Assembly: GCF_902712915.1 (NCBI RefSeq)
Contig: NZ_CACTIA010000005.1
Coordinates: forward strand, 1,946,001 to 2,010,000
Origin: Acidiphilium sp. C61
GTDB taxonomy: Bacteria; Pseudomonadota; Alphaproteobacteria; Acetobacterales; Acetobacteraceae
Direction: 5' to 3'
DNA: 64,000 nucleotides
The position numbers were made by a program, and so were the translations under genes. Below, one piece after another: positions 1-8,491 of the stretch. The stretch's first letter is position 1. Each line of letters opens with the position of its first letter. The notes under the pieces are model-generated. The model searched no databases, was not told where the DNA came from, and saw only the letters and a list, made by a program, of their open reading frames with translations.

Positions 1-18
1 TGATCGGATCATGCTCTA
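1..18. repeat. Two-hairpin dispersed repeat, truncated by window edge
   Basis: The first bases (GATCGGATCATGCTC followed by TA) match the outer end of the dispersed two-hairpin family described at 3693-3798. The rest of the copy lies outside the window. Its last C and the flanking TA, read on the minus strand, form the TAG stop codon of the pyruvate carboxylase gene. Confidence 0.7.
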
Positions 19-3000
19 TGCCAGCTCGACCAGCAGGTCCTTCGCGTCCACCGCATCGCCCGGCTTCACGTGCAGCGCCTTCACCCGGCCGTCGCGCGGG
101 GCGGAAATCCGCGTCTGCATCTTCATCGCCTCGATCGCGACCAGCGCCTCGCCCTGCGTCACCGCCTGGCCCTCGGTCACCAGCACGCTGGCGATCACGC
201 CGGGCATCGGCGCGCCGATCTCGCCCTCGGCCTGCTCCTGCGCCTTGCGCCGGTGGGCGCGGGTCGGCGTCGCCGCCCGGTTCGGCACCTTGACCATGCG
301 CGGCTGGCCGTTCAGCTCGAAGAATACCCGCACATCGCCGTCATCGTCGGTCTCGGTCAGCGTCTGCAGCCGGATCACCAGCCGCTTGCCCGGCTCGATA
401 TCCACGGCGATGTCCTCGCCCGGCTCCATCCCGTAGAAGAACACCGGCGTCGGCAGCACCGCCACCGGCCCGTAATGCCCGCGCGCCTTGCGATAGGCGG
501 CATACACGTCGGGATACATCGCATAGGCGGCCAGCTCGTCCTCGTCGATCCTGGCACCGCAGCGCTTCTCCGCCTCGGCGCGCATGGCGTCGAGATCGGC
601 GGGGGCCAGCAGCGAGCCGGGGCGGACGGTATAGGCCGCATCCCCGCGCAGCGCCTTCGCCTGCAACGCCTCCGGCCATCCGCCCGGCGGCTGGCCGAGA
701 TCGCCGCGCAGCATCTCGATGGTCGAGGCCGGGAAGGCGATCTCCCGCGTCGGGTCGAGCACGTCGCCCACCGACAGGCCCTGGCTGACCATCATCAGCG
801 CCATGTCGCCCACCACTTTCGACGACGGCGTCACCTTCACGATGTCGCCGAACATCATGTTCACGTCGCGATAGGCGCGGGCGATCTCGTGCCAGCGCTC
901 GGCCAGCCCCATCGAGGCCGCCTGCTCGCGCAGGTTGGTGAACTGCCCGCCCGGCATCTCGTGGAGATACACTTCCGACGCGCCGGACTGCAGGTCGCTC
1001 TCGAACGCCGCATACTGCGCCCGCACCGCCTCCCAGTAGAACGAGAGCCGGCGGATCGCCACCGGGTCGAGCCCGGCGTCGCGTTCGGTATGCCGCCACG
1101 CCTCCACCAGCGAGCCGAGGCAGGGCTGCGAGGTCAGGCCGGACATCGGGTCCATCGCCGCATCCACCGCGTCCACCCCGGCCTCGACCGCGGCCAGCAC
1201 CGTCGCCGCCGAAATCCCCGACGTGTCATGCGTGTGCAGATGGATCGGCAGCCCCACCGCCTCCTTCAGCGCCCGCACCAGCACGCCGGCCGCCGAGGGT
1301 TTCAGCACGCCCGCCATGTCCTTGATCGCGAGGATGTGGCAGCCCGCCGCCTCCAGCTGCTTCGCCAGCCCGACATAGTAGTTCAGCGAATATTTCGCCC
1401 GGTCGGGGTCGAGAATGTCGCCGGTGTAGCAGATCGCCCCCTCGGCCAGCCGCCCGCTCTGCCGCACCGCATCGATGGCGACGCGCATGTTCTCCACCCA
1501 GTTGAGGCAGTCGAAGATGCGGAACAGGTCGATCCCGCCCGCCGCCGCGCGCTGCACGAAATGCCGCACCACGTTGTCGGGGTAATTGGTGTAGCCCACC
1601 CCGTTCGCCCCGCGCAGCAGCATCTGCAACAGGATGTTCGGCACCGCTTCGCGGATCTGGCGCAGCCGCTCCCACGGGCTCTCGGTCAGGAACCGCATGG
1701 CGACGTCGAAGGTCGCCCCGCCCCAGCATTCGAGCGAGAACAGCCCCGGCAGCCCGGCGGCGTAGGCGGGCGAGGCGGCGACGATGTCGTAACTGCGCAT
1801 CCGCGTCGCCAGCAGCGACTGGTGGGCGTCGCGCATCGTCGTGTCGGTCACCAGCACCCGCGTCTGCGCGCGCATCCATTGCGCGAACCCCTCGGGGCCG
1901 AGCCGCTCCAGCACCTGCTTCGTCCCCTCGACCGGCGTCGCCGCCAGCCGCGGCACCTCCGGCCGCCGCGCGCTCGCCGCCGGCCGCCGCCGCCCCCGCG
2001 TCTCCGGGTGGCCGTTCACCGTCACGTCGGCGATGTAGCGCAGCAGCCGCGTCGCCCGGTCGCGCCGGCGGGGCAGGGCGAACAGCTCCGGCGTGGTGTC
2101 GATGAACCGCGTGGTGTAATCCCCGGCGCGGAACGCGGGATGCGTCAGCAGCGCCTCGAGGAAGGGCAGGTTGGTGCTCACCCCGCGGATGCGATACTCG
2201 CGGATCGCCCGCACCATCCGCGCGATCGCCTCCTCCGGCGTCGGCGCCCAGGCCGTCACCTTCTCCAGCAGCGCGTCATAGAAGCGTGTCACCACCGCGC
2301 CCGAATAGGCCGTCCCGCCATCGAGGCGGATGCCGAAGCCGAACGCCCCGCGATAGGCGGAAATTCGTCCGTAATCCGGAATGAAATTGTTCTCCGGGTT
2401 TTCCGTGGTGATCCGGCATTGCAGCGCGTGCCCGTCGAGCACGATCGCCTCCTGCGCCGGAATCCCGGTCTCGCCCGGCCGCCCGATCTGCCCGCCCTCG
2501 GCGATGCGGATCTGCGCCTTCACGATATCGAGCCCGGTCACCACCTCGGTCACCGTGTGCTCCACCTGGATGCGCGGATTGACCTCGATGAAATAGAACC
2601 GCCCGGTCTCGCGGTCGAGCAGGAACTCCACCGTCCCGGCGTTGCGGTAATCGGTCGCCCGGCCGATCGCCAGCGCCGCCGCGCACAGCCCGGCGCGCGT
2701 CTCGGCATCGAGATACGGCGCCGGCGCGCGCTCGATCACCTTCTGGTGCCGCCGCTGGATCGTGCAGTCCCGCTCGAACAGGTGCACGAGATTGCCGTGC
2801 GTATCACCGAGGATCTGCACCTCGACATGCCGCGCCCGCCGCACCAGCTTCTCGAAATACACCTCGTCATTGCCGAACGCCGCCAGCGCCTCGCGCCGCG
2901 CCGTCTCCACCTGTTCGGCGAGCCCCTCCGCGCTCTCGATCGGCCGCATGCCGCGCCCGCCGCCGCCCCAGGAAGCCTTGAGCATCACCGGATAGCCGAT

Positions 3001-3459
3001 CTCCGCGGCGATCCGCCCGATCTCCGCCGCATCGCGCGGCAGCGGTGCGGAGGCCGGCATCACCGGCACGCCCACGCTCTCCGCGAGCTGCCTTGCGGCC
3101 ACCTTGTTGCCCAGCGTGCGCATCGTCTGCGGCGCCGGTCCGATGAACGCGATCCCCCGCGCCGCGCAGGCCTCGGCGAATTCCGGATTTTCCGACAAAA
3201 ACCCGTAGCCCGGATGAATCGCGTCCGCCTTCGCCTCCTCGGCGACGCGCAGTATCTCCTCGATCGACAGATACGCCTCGATCGGCCCCATCCCCTCGCC
3301 GATCAGATAGGCCTCGTCCGCCTTGAAGCGGTGCAGCGACAGCTTGTCCTGTTCGGCATAGACGCCGATCGTGGTGATCCCGAGCTCGGTCGCCGCCCGG
3401 AATACCCGGATCGCGATTTCCGATCGGTTCGCCACCAGAAGCCGCCTGAATGTCTGCAC
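16..3459 (-). CDS. pyc: Pyruvate carboxylase
   Basis: This is the biotin-dependent anaplerotic enzyme that carboxylates pyruvate to oxaloacetate using ATP and bicarbonate. At 1147 aa it has the full single-chain length of the family. The N-terminal ~460 residues form the biotin carboxylase with an ATP-grasp glycine-rich loop (SWGGGGRGM). A carboxyltransferase domain follows, opening with DTTMRDAHQS near residue 540. The C-terminal ~75 residues are the biotinyl carrier domain with the biotinylated lysine in EAMKM (Lys1113). It is transcribed alone, divergently from the OmpA-like lipoprotein gene. The TAG stop codon coincides with the end of a dispersed repeat. Identity is secure. Confidence 0.97.
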   Translation of the reverse strand: MQTFRRLLVANRSEIAIRVFRAATELGITTIGVYAEQDKLSLHRFKADEAYLIGEGMGPIEAYLSIEEILRVAEEAKADAIHPGYGFLSENPEFAEACAARGIAFIGPAPQTMRTLGNKVAARQLAESVGVPVMPASAPLPRDAAEIGRIAAEIGYPVMLKASWGGGGRGMRPIESAEGLAEQVETARREALAAFGNDEVYFEKLVRRARHVEVQILGDTHGNLVHLFERDCTIQRRHQKVIERAPAPYLDAETRAGLCAAALAIGRATDYRNAGTVEFLLDRETGRFYFIEVNPRIQVEHTVTEVVTGLDIVKAQIRIAEGGQIGRPGETGIPAQEAIVLDGHALQCRITTENPENNFIPDYGRISAYRGAFGFGIRLDGGTAYSGAVVTRFYDALLEKVTAWAPTPEEAIARMVRAIREYRIRGVSTNLPFLEALLTHPAFRAGDYTTRFIDTTPELFALPRRRDRATRLLRYIADVTVNGHPETRGRRRPAASARRPEVPRLAATPVEGTKQVLERLGPEGFAQWMRAQTRVLVTDTTMRDAHQSLLATRMRSYDIVAASPAYAAGLPGLFSLECWGGATFDVAMRFLTESPWERLRQIREAVPNILLQMLLRGANGVGYTNYPDNVVRHFVQRAAAGGIDLFRIFDCLNWVENMRVAIDAVRQSGRLAEGAICYTGDILDPDRAKYSLNYYVGLAKQLEAAGCHILAIKDMAGVLKPSAAGVLVRALKEAVGLPIHLHTHDTSGISAATVLAAVEAGVDAVDAAMDPMSGLTSQPCLGSLVEAWRHTERDAGLDPVAIRRLSFYWEAVRAQYAAFESDLQSGASEVYLHEMPGGQFTNLREQAASMGLAERWHEIARAYRDVNMMFGDIVKVTPSSKVVGDMALMMVSQGLSVGDVLDPTREIAFPASTIEMLRGDLGQPPGGWPEALQAKALRGDAAYTVRPGSLLAPADLDAMRAEAEKRCGARIDEDELAAYAMYPDVYAAYRKARGHYGPVAVLPTPVFFYGMEPGEDIAVDIEPGKRLVIRLQTLTETDDDGDVRVFFELNGQPRMVKVPNRAATPTRAHRRKAQEQAEGEIGAPMPGVIASVLVTEGQAVTQGEALVAIEAMKMQTRISAPRDGRVKALHVKPGDAVDAKDLLVELA

Positions 3460-3692
3460 CGCCCTGTGCCTCCTTTGTCATTTTTTGAAGACTGGAGCCT
3501 ATGGGCACCCGGCGGCGAGGGCAAGGCGTTTTTGTGCGTTGCGAAAAACCCGTGGCGAGACCGGCGGTTTCCTCTCGCCCGCGAATGCTTTAATAACGAA
3601 CCATAACATTCAACACGTTTAAAAACGGATCGTTAATCACCACACCCCGCCGCTGGTGGCGCCGCCATCCGGCCCGACATGGCGGCAGGCGC
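3460..3692. other. Divergent intergenic region upstream of pyc
   Basis: This spacer between pyc and the lipoprotein gene is distinctly AT-richer around 3590-3640 than the surrounding sequence, as expected for a pyc promoter on the minus strand. I cannot assign -35 and -10 boxes with confidence. A GGAGG lies on the minus strand 13 nt before the pyc ATG. The rest of the gap is the repeat at 3693-3798. Confidence 0.4.
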
Positions 3693-3798
3693 TAGAGCAT
3701 CATCCGATCAGATGGAATCATCTGATCGGATAAAGATGATCGGTTTGTCAGTATGATAGAGCACTACATCCGATCCAAAAGGATCGGAAAGTGCTCTA
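3693..3798 (+). repeat. Two-hairpin dispersed repeat, full-length reference copy
   Basis: This is the most complete copy of the family. After a flanking TA (3693-3694) comes GAGCATC, then a perfect 13-bp stem (ATCCGATCAGATG) with a GAAT loop, then AAAGATG. A linker of about 17 nt follows, then a second hairpin GAGCACT...CCGATCC/GGATCGG...AGTGCTC, and a flanking TA (3797-3798). The outer ends are imperfect inverted repeats (15 of 18 match) and are bounded by CTAG on both sides. The copy ends 17 nt before the start codon of the OmpA-like lipoprotein, so it would lie in that gene's 5' region. Confidence 0.9.
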
Positions 3799-3815
3799 GG
3801 AACAAGGAGCAGACA

Positions 3816-4505
3816 ATGTCCCAATCGAAGGCCCTGAAACGAACCGCCTCGGCGCTGGTCGCCGTCTCCCTGCTTGCCGGCTGCGCCCAGCAACCGGGCC
3901 AGGGGAACGGCGCCGCCACCAGCACCGCCGGCGGCGCCCTGATCGGAGCGGCCGGCGGCGCGCTGATCGGCGCGCTGGCCAGCGGCGGCCATGCGCGCGG
4001 CGCGCTCATCGGGGCGGCCGGCGGCGCTGCGGCCGGCGCTCTCGGCGGCTATCTCTGGAACCAGCATCTCCAGGCCCAGCAGCAGCAACTCCAGCAAACC
4101 GCCCAGGGCACCGGGGTGCAGGTCAGCCGCACCGCCGACAACCGGCTCAAGATCAACATCCCCGCCAATGCCGGCTTCGCGACCGGCAGCGCCAATCTCA
4201 ACCCGCGGATCGATCCCATTCTCGGGCAGCTCGCCAGTGGCCTCGCGCAGAATCCGGCGGAATCCGTGCAGGTGATCGGCTATACCGACAATACCGGTTC
4301 GAACGCGATCAACTATCCGCTTTCCCTGCACCGGGCCGACAGCGTGAAGGCGTTCCTCACCGCCCAGGGTGTCGCACCGCAGCGCATCGCCACCTCCGGC
4401 ATGGGCCCGCAAAACCCGGTCGCGAGCAACGCCACCGCCGCCGGCCGCGCGGCCAATCGCCGCGTCGAAATCTACGTCGCAGCCCCGGCCAGCCCCGCCG
4501 GCTGA
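3816..4505 (+). CDS. OmpA-family lipoprotein with glycine-zipper segment
   Basis: A 229-aa outer-membrane lipoprotein. It begins with a lipoprotein signal ending LLAGC (mature Cys about residue 22). A Gly/Ala-rich glycine-zipper segment follows (residues ~35-85, repeated GGALIGAAGG-type motifs), then a short Gln-rich linker. The C-terminal OmpA/MotB peptidoglycan-binding domain (~residues 110-225) contains IGYTDNTG and an NRRVEI end. It probably tethers the outer membrane to peptidoglycan. The ATG at 3816 is chosen over the in-frame upstream codon at 3753 because AAGGAG sits 7 nt before it and the signal peptide starts there. A dispersed repeat occupies the sequence just upstream. The exact family member is not determined. 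Confidence 0.88.
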   Translation: MSQSKALKRTASALVAVSLLAGCAQQPGQGNGAATSTAGGALIGAAGGALIGALASGGHARGALIGAAGGAAAGALGGYLWNQHLQAQQQQLQQTAQGTGVQVSRTADNRLKINIPANAGFATGSANLNPRIDPILGQLASGLAQNPAESVQVIGYTDNTGSNAINYPLSLHRADSVKAFLTAQGVAPQRIATSGMGPQNPVASNATAAGRAANRRVEIYVAAPASPAG

Positions 4506-4622
4506 CCGCGCGCCTGCCTGTTCGCCCCGCGCCGTATTCGCACCGGCGCGGGCGCCGCGCTGGTTATTCCGCGGCGCGGCGCAGCCGCGACATCATCCCG
4601 CAATGCGTTCCAGTCGCGCCGA

Positions 4623-5957
4623 TTATCCTGCGGCGCGCTCCAGTCGCGCCGCGGCCCGCGCCCGGCCGATCAGCGGCAGCAGCGCCGCCAGCTCCGGCCC
4701 GTGGCTCTCCCCGGTCAGCGCCAGCCGCAGCGGCAGATACAGCGCCTTGCCCCGCGCCCCACTCGCCGCCGCCACCGCCCCGGTCCATCCCTTCCAGGTC
4801 GTCTCGTCCCACGGCTCCGGCGGCAACGCCTCGATCGCGGCGCGCAGCAATGAAGCCGCCTCCGGCAGCGACGGCGTTTCGATCTCGCCGCTCACCACCT
4901 CCCACCACAGCCGCGATTCCGACAGCAGGTCCAGATTCCCCCGCACCGCCATCCAGAATTCTGCGCCGCACCCCTCGGGCAGGCGCGCGGCCACCGCCTC
5001 GAAAGGCAGCGCGTGCAGCACCCGCCGGTTCAGCGCCAGCAATTGCTTCGGATCGAAGCGCGGCGCCCCGCGCGAGAAATCGCCGAGGTCGAATGTCCCC
5101 GCCAGCTCCTCCAGCGTCAGCGGCTCAGGATCGCGCCGGCTGCCCAGCCGTGCCAGGTACGACACCAGCGCCATCGCCTCGATCCCGTCGCGGCGGAACT
5201 GCCGCACCGAAACGCTGCCCGCCCGCTTCGACAGTTTTTCGCCCGTCACGTCCGAAATCAGCGGCAGATGGCCGAAGGCCGGCACCGCCCGCCGCGGCTC
5301 CAGCGCGCGCATCAGGTCGATCTGCACCGCCGTGTTGGTCACATGGTCCTCGCCGCGGATCACATGCGTCACCCCCAGCTCCAGATCGTCGACCACCGAG
5401 GTGAAGGTATAGAGCGGCGTGCCGTCGGCGCGGATCAGCACCGGGTCGGACACGGTGCCGAGCACCACCTCCCGCCGGCCCAGCACCAGGTCGTTCCACG
5501 CCACCGCCCCGTCCGACAATTTGAACCGGAAATAGGGCCGCTTGCCGCCGGCTTCCGCCGCCGCACGCTGCTCGGCCGTCAGGCTCAGCATCGCCCGGTC
5601 ATAGACCGGCGGCAGATGCCGCTTCGCCCGCAACGCCCGCTTCGCCGCGAGTTCCTCCTCCGACTCGAAACATGGATAGAGCAGCCCCGCCGCCTTCAGC
5701 CGCTCGGCCGCCGCCGCGTAGCGGTCCATCCGGTCGGACTGCCGCGCCGCCTCGTCCCAGGCAATGCCGAGCCAGCGCAGATCCTGCTCGATCCCCGCCT
5801 CGTATTCCGGCTTCGAGCGCTCGCGGTCGGTATCGTCGATGCGCAGCAGCAGCGTGCCGCCCATCGCCCGCGCGGCGAGAGCGTTGACCACCGCGAGCCT
5901 TGCATTGCCCGCGTGGAGATGACCGGTGGGGGAGGGTGCGAAACGGAACTTGACCAT
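4623..5957 (-). CDS. gltX: Glutamate--tRNA ligase
   Basis: A class I aminoacyl-tRNA synthetase of 444 aa that charges tRNA with glutamate. The HIGH-type signature appears as SPTGHLHAGN at residues ~9-18, and the KMSKS-type loop as KLSKRAGS at ~residue 250. The catalytic Rossmann fold is followed by a compact helical anticodon-binding region. Alphaproteobacteria often carry two GltX paralogues, one of which makes Glu-tRNA(Gln) for GatCAB amidation; which one this is cannot be told from the sequence alone. It is divergent from the MFS gene. Confidence 0.93.
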   Translation of the reverse strand: MVKFRFAPSPTGHLHAGNARLAVVNALAARAMGGTLLLRIDDTDRERSKPEYEAGIEQDLRWLGIAWDEAARQSDRMDRYAAAAERLKAAGLLYPCFESEEELAAKRALRAKRHLPPVYDRAMLSLTAEQRAAAEAGGKRPYFRFKLSDGAVAWNDLVLGRREVVLGTVSDPVLIRADGTPLYTFTSVVDDLELGVTHVIRGEDHVTNTAVQIDLMRALEPRRAVPAFGHLPLISDVTGEKLSKRAGSVSVRQFRRDGIEAMALVSYLARLGSRRDPEPLTLEELAGTFDLGDFSRGAPRFDPKQLLALNRRVLHALPFEAVAARLPEGCGAEFWMAVRGNLDLLSESRLWWEVVSGEIETPSLPEAASLLRAAIEALPPEPWDETTWKGWTGAVAAASGARGKALYLPLRLALTGESHGPELAALLPLIGRARAAARLERAAG

Positions 5958-6048
5958 GTCCCTCCGCTAGCATGGCATGATTGCGCCGGGCGAGAGGCCG
6001 GGGATGCATTTTCATGGCATAACCGCGTCTCGTCCGGGAGATCGAAAC

Positions 6049-7239
6049 GTGAGCGCAACTGTCCAGACCCGTCCGCCGGCCACCGGCCGCGCCGCCATGG
6101 CCGTGCTTGTCGGCGTCGGCATCTGCCATATGCTGAACGACCTGCTGCAGGTTCTGCTGCCAGCGGTCTATCCGCTGCTCAAGGGCGGTTTCAATCTCAA
6201 CTTCGCCCAGATCGGCCTGATCACGTTGGTCTACCAGGCCACGGGCTCGCTGCTGCAGCCGCTCGTCGGCCTTTATACCGATGCACGGCCGCTGCCCTAC
6301 TCGCTGCCGGTGGGCATGGCGCTGTCGATGTCCGGCATCGTCACCATCGCCTGGGCGCCGAGCTACGACATATTGCTGGCCGGCGCCTGCCTGCTCGGCA
6401 TGGGCTCCTCGATATTCCATCCCGAATCGGCGCGCATCGCCCGTGCCGCCTCCGGCGGCCGGCATGGCTTCGCCCAGTCGATCTTCCAGGTCGGCGGCAA
6501 TTTCGGCCAGTCCCTCGGCCCGCTGCTCGCGGCCTTCTTCATCCTGCCGCGCGGCCGGGCGAGCATGGCCTGGTTCGCGATCGCCGCTCTCTGCGGCATG
6601 GTGATCCTCACCGCGCTCGGCCACTGGTTCCGCGCCAGCGGCCACGCCAGGCCCCGCCCGCGCACCGCCCCGAAAGCCGCCGCGGTCGACACGCGCAAGG
6701 TGCTGGTGCCGCTCATCCTGCTCGGCGTGCTGATGATGTCGAAATTCGTCTACCTCGCCAGCATCAACTCTTATTACATCTTCTACCTGATGCACCGCTT
6801 CGGCATGTCGGTGCGGGCGGCGCAGATCCACCTCTTCATCTTCCTCGCTTCCGCCGCGGCGGGAATCATGATCGGCGGGCCGATCGGCGACCGGGTGGGC
6901 CGGCGCACCGTGATCATCGGCTCCATCCTCGGCGTGCTGCCCTTCACCCTCGCCCTGCCCTATGCCGGCGAGACGATGACCTTGGTGCTCTCCGTCATCA
7001 TCGGACTGATCCTCTCCTCGGCCTTCGCCTCGATCGTGGTCTATGCCAACGAACTGGTGCCGGGCCGGGTCGGCGCGGTTTCCGGCCTGTTCTTCGGCCT
7101 CGCCTTCGGCCTCGCCGGGCTCGGCGCCGCCGGCCTCGGCGTGGTGGCGGACTGGAGCGGCATCACCACCGTCTACCAGATCTGCGCCGTGCTGCCGGCG
7201 CTTGGCATTGTCGCGCTCTGGTTGCCGAAGCTGCACTGA
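6049..7239 (+). CDS. MFS transporter, fosmidomycin-resistance (Fsr) type
   Basis: A 396-aa inner-membrane protein with about 12 hydrophobic segments. Its N-terminus (GICHMLNDLLQVLLPAVYP) and the motif region around GSSIFHPES resemble the Fsr branch of the major facilitator superfamily, which exports fosmidomycin and related compounds. The GTG at 6049 is preferred because GGGAG lies 8 nt upstream; in-frame ATGs at 5977 and 6004 would add an unconserved tail. The MntR-type regulator follows 60 nt downstream in the same direction, so the two may be co-transcribed. The real substrate is unknown. Confidence 0.8.
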   Translation: MSATVQTRPPATGRAAMAVLVGVGICHMLNDLLQVLLPAVYPLLKGGFNLNFAQIGLITLVYQATGSLLQPLVGLYTDARPLPYSLPVGMALSMSGIVTIAWAPSYDILLAGACLLGMGSSIFHPESARIARAASGGRHGFAQSIFQVGGNFGQSLGPLLAAFFILPRGRASMAWFAIAALCGMVILTALGHWFRASGHARPRPRTAPKAAAVDTRKVLVPLILLGVLMMSKFVYLASINSYYIFYLMHRFGMSVRAAQIHLFIFLASAAAGIMIGGPIGDRVGRRTVIIGSILGVLPFTLALPYAGETMTLVLSVIIGLILSSAFASIVVYANELVPGRVGAVSGLFFGLAFGLAGLGAAGLGVVADWSGITTVYQICAVLPALGIVALWLPKLH

Positions 7240-7299
7240 CCGCGCGCGGTTGGCGTTTCGCCGTCGGGGCGGCTATTCAGGGCCGATGCGGAGACCGAG

Positions 7300-7749
7300 A
7301 TGCCAGCTGCCGTGAACCCCCCGCCTGATGACCTGCCTGCCGAGCCCACCCAGGCGCGCCGCTTCGGCAAGGCGCGCACGGCGCAGGCGAGCGCCGTGCT
7401 TGAGGATTATGTCGAGCTGATCGCCGACCTGATCGCAATCAACGGCGAGGCGCGCCCGATCGACATCGCCCGCCGCCTCGGCGTCTCGCACCCGACCGCG
7501 GTGAAGACCATCGCCCGGCTCAAGCGCGAGGGGCTGGCCACCGCGAAGCCCTATCGTGGCGTCTTCCTCACCGAGGCGGGCCAGGCGCTGGCCGAGCGCG
7601 TGCGCACTCGCCACCGGCTGGTCGTCGCCCTGCTCAAGGCGGTCGGCGTGCCGCCGGAAACCGCCGAGGCCGATGCCGAGGGCATCGAGCACCACGTGTC
7701 GGACATCGCGCTGAACGCCTTCAGCCGCTATCTCCAGTCCCGCAGCTGA
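7300..7749 (+). CDS. mntR: MntR-like DtxR-family metal-dependent regulator
   Basis: A 149-aa winged-helix regulator resembling the MntR group of the DtxR family, which represses manganese uptake genes when Mn is bound. The DNA-binding helix-turn-helix is clear (IDIARRLGVSHPTAVKTIARL, residues ~53-73), followed by the wing (GVFLTEAG) and a dimerisation/metal-binding region with EADAEGIEHHVS. The start is supported by GGAG 7 nt upstream. No mntH or mntABC gene is adjacent in this window; the upstream gene is an MFS exporter. Family assignment is firm; the metal and target genes are inferred. Confidence 0.82.
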   Translation: MPAAVNPPPDDLPAEPTQARRFGKARTAQASAVLEDYVELIADLIAINGEARPIDIARRLGVSHPTAVKTIARLKREGLATAKPYRGVFLTEAGQALAERVRTRHRLVVALLKAVGVPPETAEADAEGIEHHVSDIALNAFSRYLQSRS

Positions 7750-7893
7750 TCTGTCCCGGCTTGTCGTTGTCCAAACGGGCAGGGGTCTGCTTGCGCTGGA
7801 TCAAGGGGAGATCGGCTGCCTCCGCCTAGCGTCTGCCTGCCGGCGTGCCATCGGCGCGCCAGCGCAGCGCACAGGCAGAGGAGACCAGTCGCC

Positions 7894-8379
7894 ATGTTCA
7901 TCCATCGTCCCCGTTCCGCGGGATCGTTCAGCCCGGCCCGCCGCGCCGTTCTCGTGTTCACCGCGTCCGGCCTCGCCGCGCTCGCCGCCGGCCGTGCCCG
8001 CGCCCAGGACCAGACCCGCACCCAGGATCAGCTGCGCACCCAGGATCAGACGCGCACGCGGGACCAGCAGCGCCTGCTCGACCAGCAGCGCCTGCGCGAG
8101 CGCCAGCAGGATCGGCTGCACCAGCGGGACGACGCCGAGACCGAGCGGCTCCGTGCGCGCGAGCAGGAACGCCTGCACGAGCGTGACCGCGAGCGCGAGC
8201 AGGAACACGCGCGGATTCAGGAGCGCGAGAGAGCCCAGGCTCGCGATCAGGCCCAAACCCAGTCGCAGACACGCGGCGCACCCGGCATGTCCGGCGGCGG
8301 CGTCGGGACCGGCATGGGCGGAATTGGCGGCGGCATGGGGAGCGGCGGTATGGGCGGCGGTGGGCGCGGCGGCCGCTGA
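7894..8379 (+). CDS. Exported low-complexity charged protein
   Basis: A 161-aa protein of unknown function. Residues 1-37 look like a signal peptide with twin arginines (ARRAVLVFTASGLAALAAG, cleavage near ARA-Q). The mature part is an almost uninterrupted run of Gln, Arg, Asp, Glu and Leu made of degenerate TRTQDQ / QQRLRERQ-type repeats (~residues 38-125), likely a long helix or coiled coil. It ends with a Gly/Met-rich tail (GGGMGSGGMGGGG) to the C-terminus. The coding sequence itself contains short tandem repeats such as ACCCAGGATCAG. The repeat-plus-signal-peptide pattern suggests a periplasmic or secreted structural protein, but no function can be assigned. Confidence 0.65.
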   Translation: MFIHRPRSAGSFSPARRAVLVFTASGLAALAAGRARAQDQTRTQDQLRTQDQTRTRDQQRLLDQQRLRERQQDRLHQRDDAETERLRAREQERLHERDREREQEHARIQERERAQARDQAQTQSQTRGAPGMSGGGVGTGMGGIGGGMGSGGMGGGGRGGR

Positions 8380-8390
8380 CCGCGAGGATC

Positions 8391-8491
8391 TGGAGCACTT
8401 TTCGATCCTTTTGGATCGGAACGTGCTCTATCTCATTGATAATTAGAGCATCATCCGATCAGATGACCCCATCTGATCGGAAAGTGCCCTA
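8391..8491 (-). repeat. Two-hairpin dispersed repeat, inverted orientation
   Basis: This copy has the short hairpin first (GAGCACTT...GATCC TTTT GGATC...GTGCTC), then a linker, then the long hairpin (GATCAGATG/CATCTGATC). It is therefore inverted relative to the copy at 3693. It lies between two convergent genes, 11 nt after the exported protein's stop. Its right end (GCCC plus TA, 8486-8491) supplies the TAG stop codon of the ABC permease on the minus strand. The left flank is TG instead of TA. Confidence 0.85.

Noticed and set aside
70..3606. A 1178-codon ORF on the plus strand opposite pyc
   Set aside because: It is the antisense shadow of a GC-rich gene. The product is a His/Arg/Pro-rich low-complexity chain without a domain, while the minus strand is a textbook pyruvate carboxylase.
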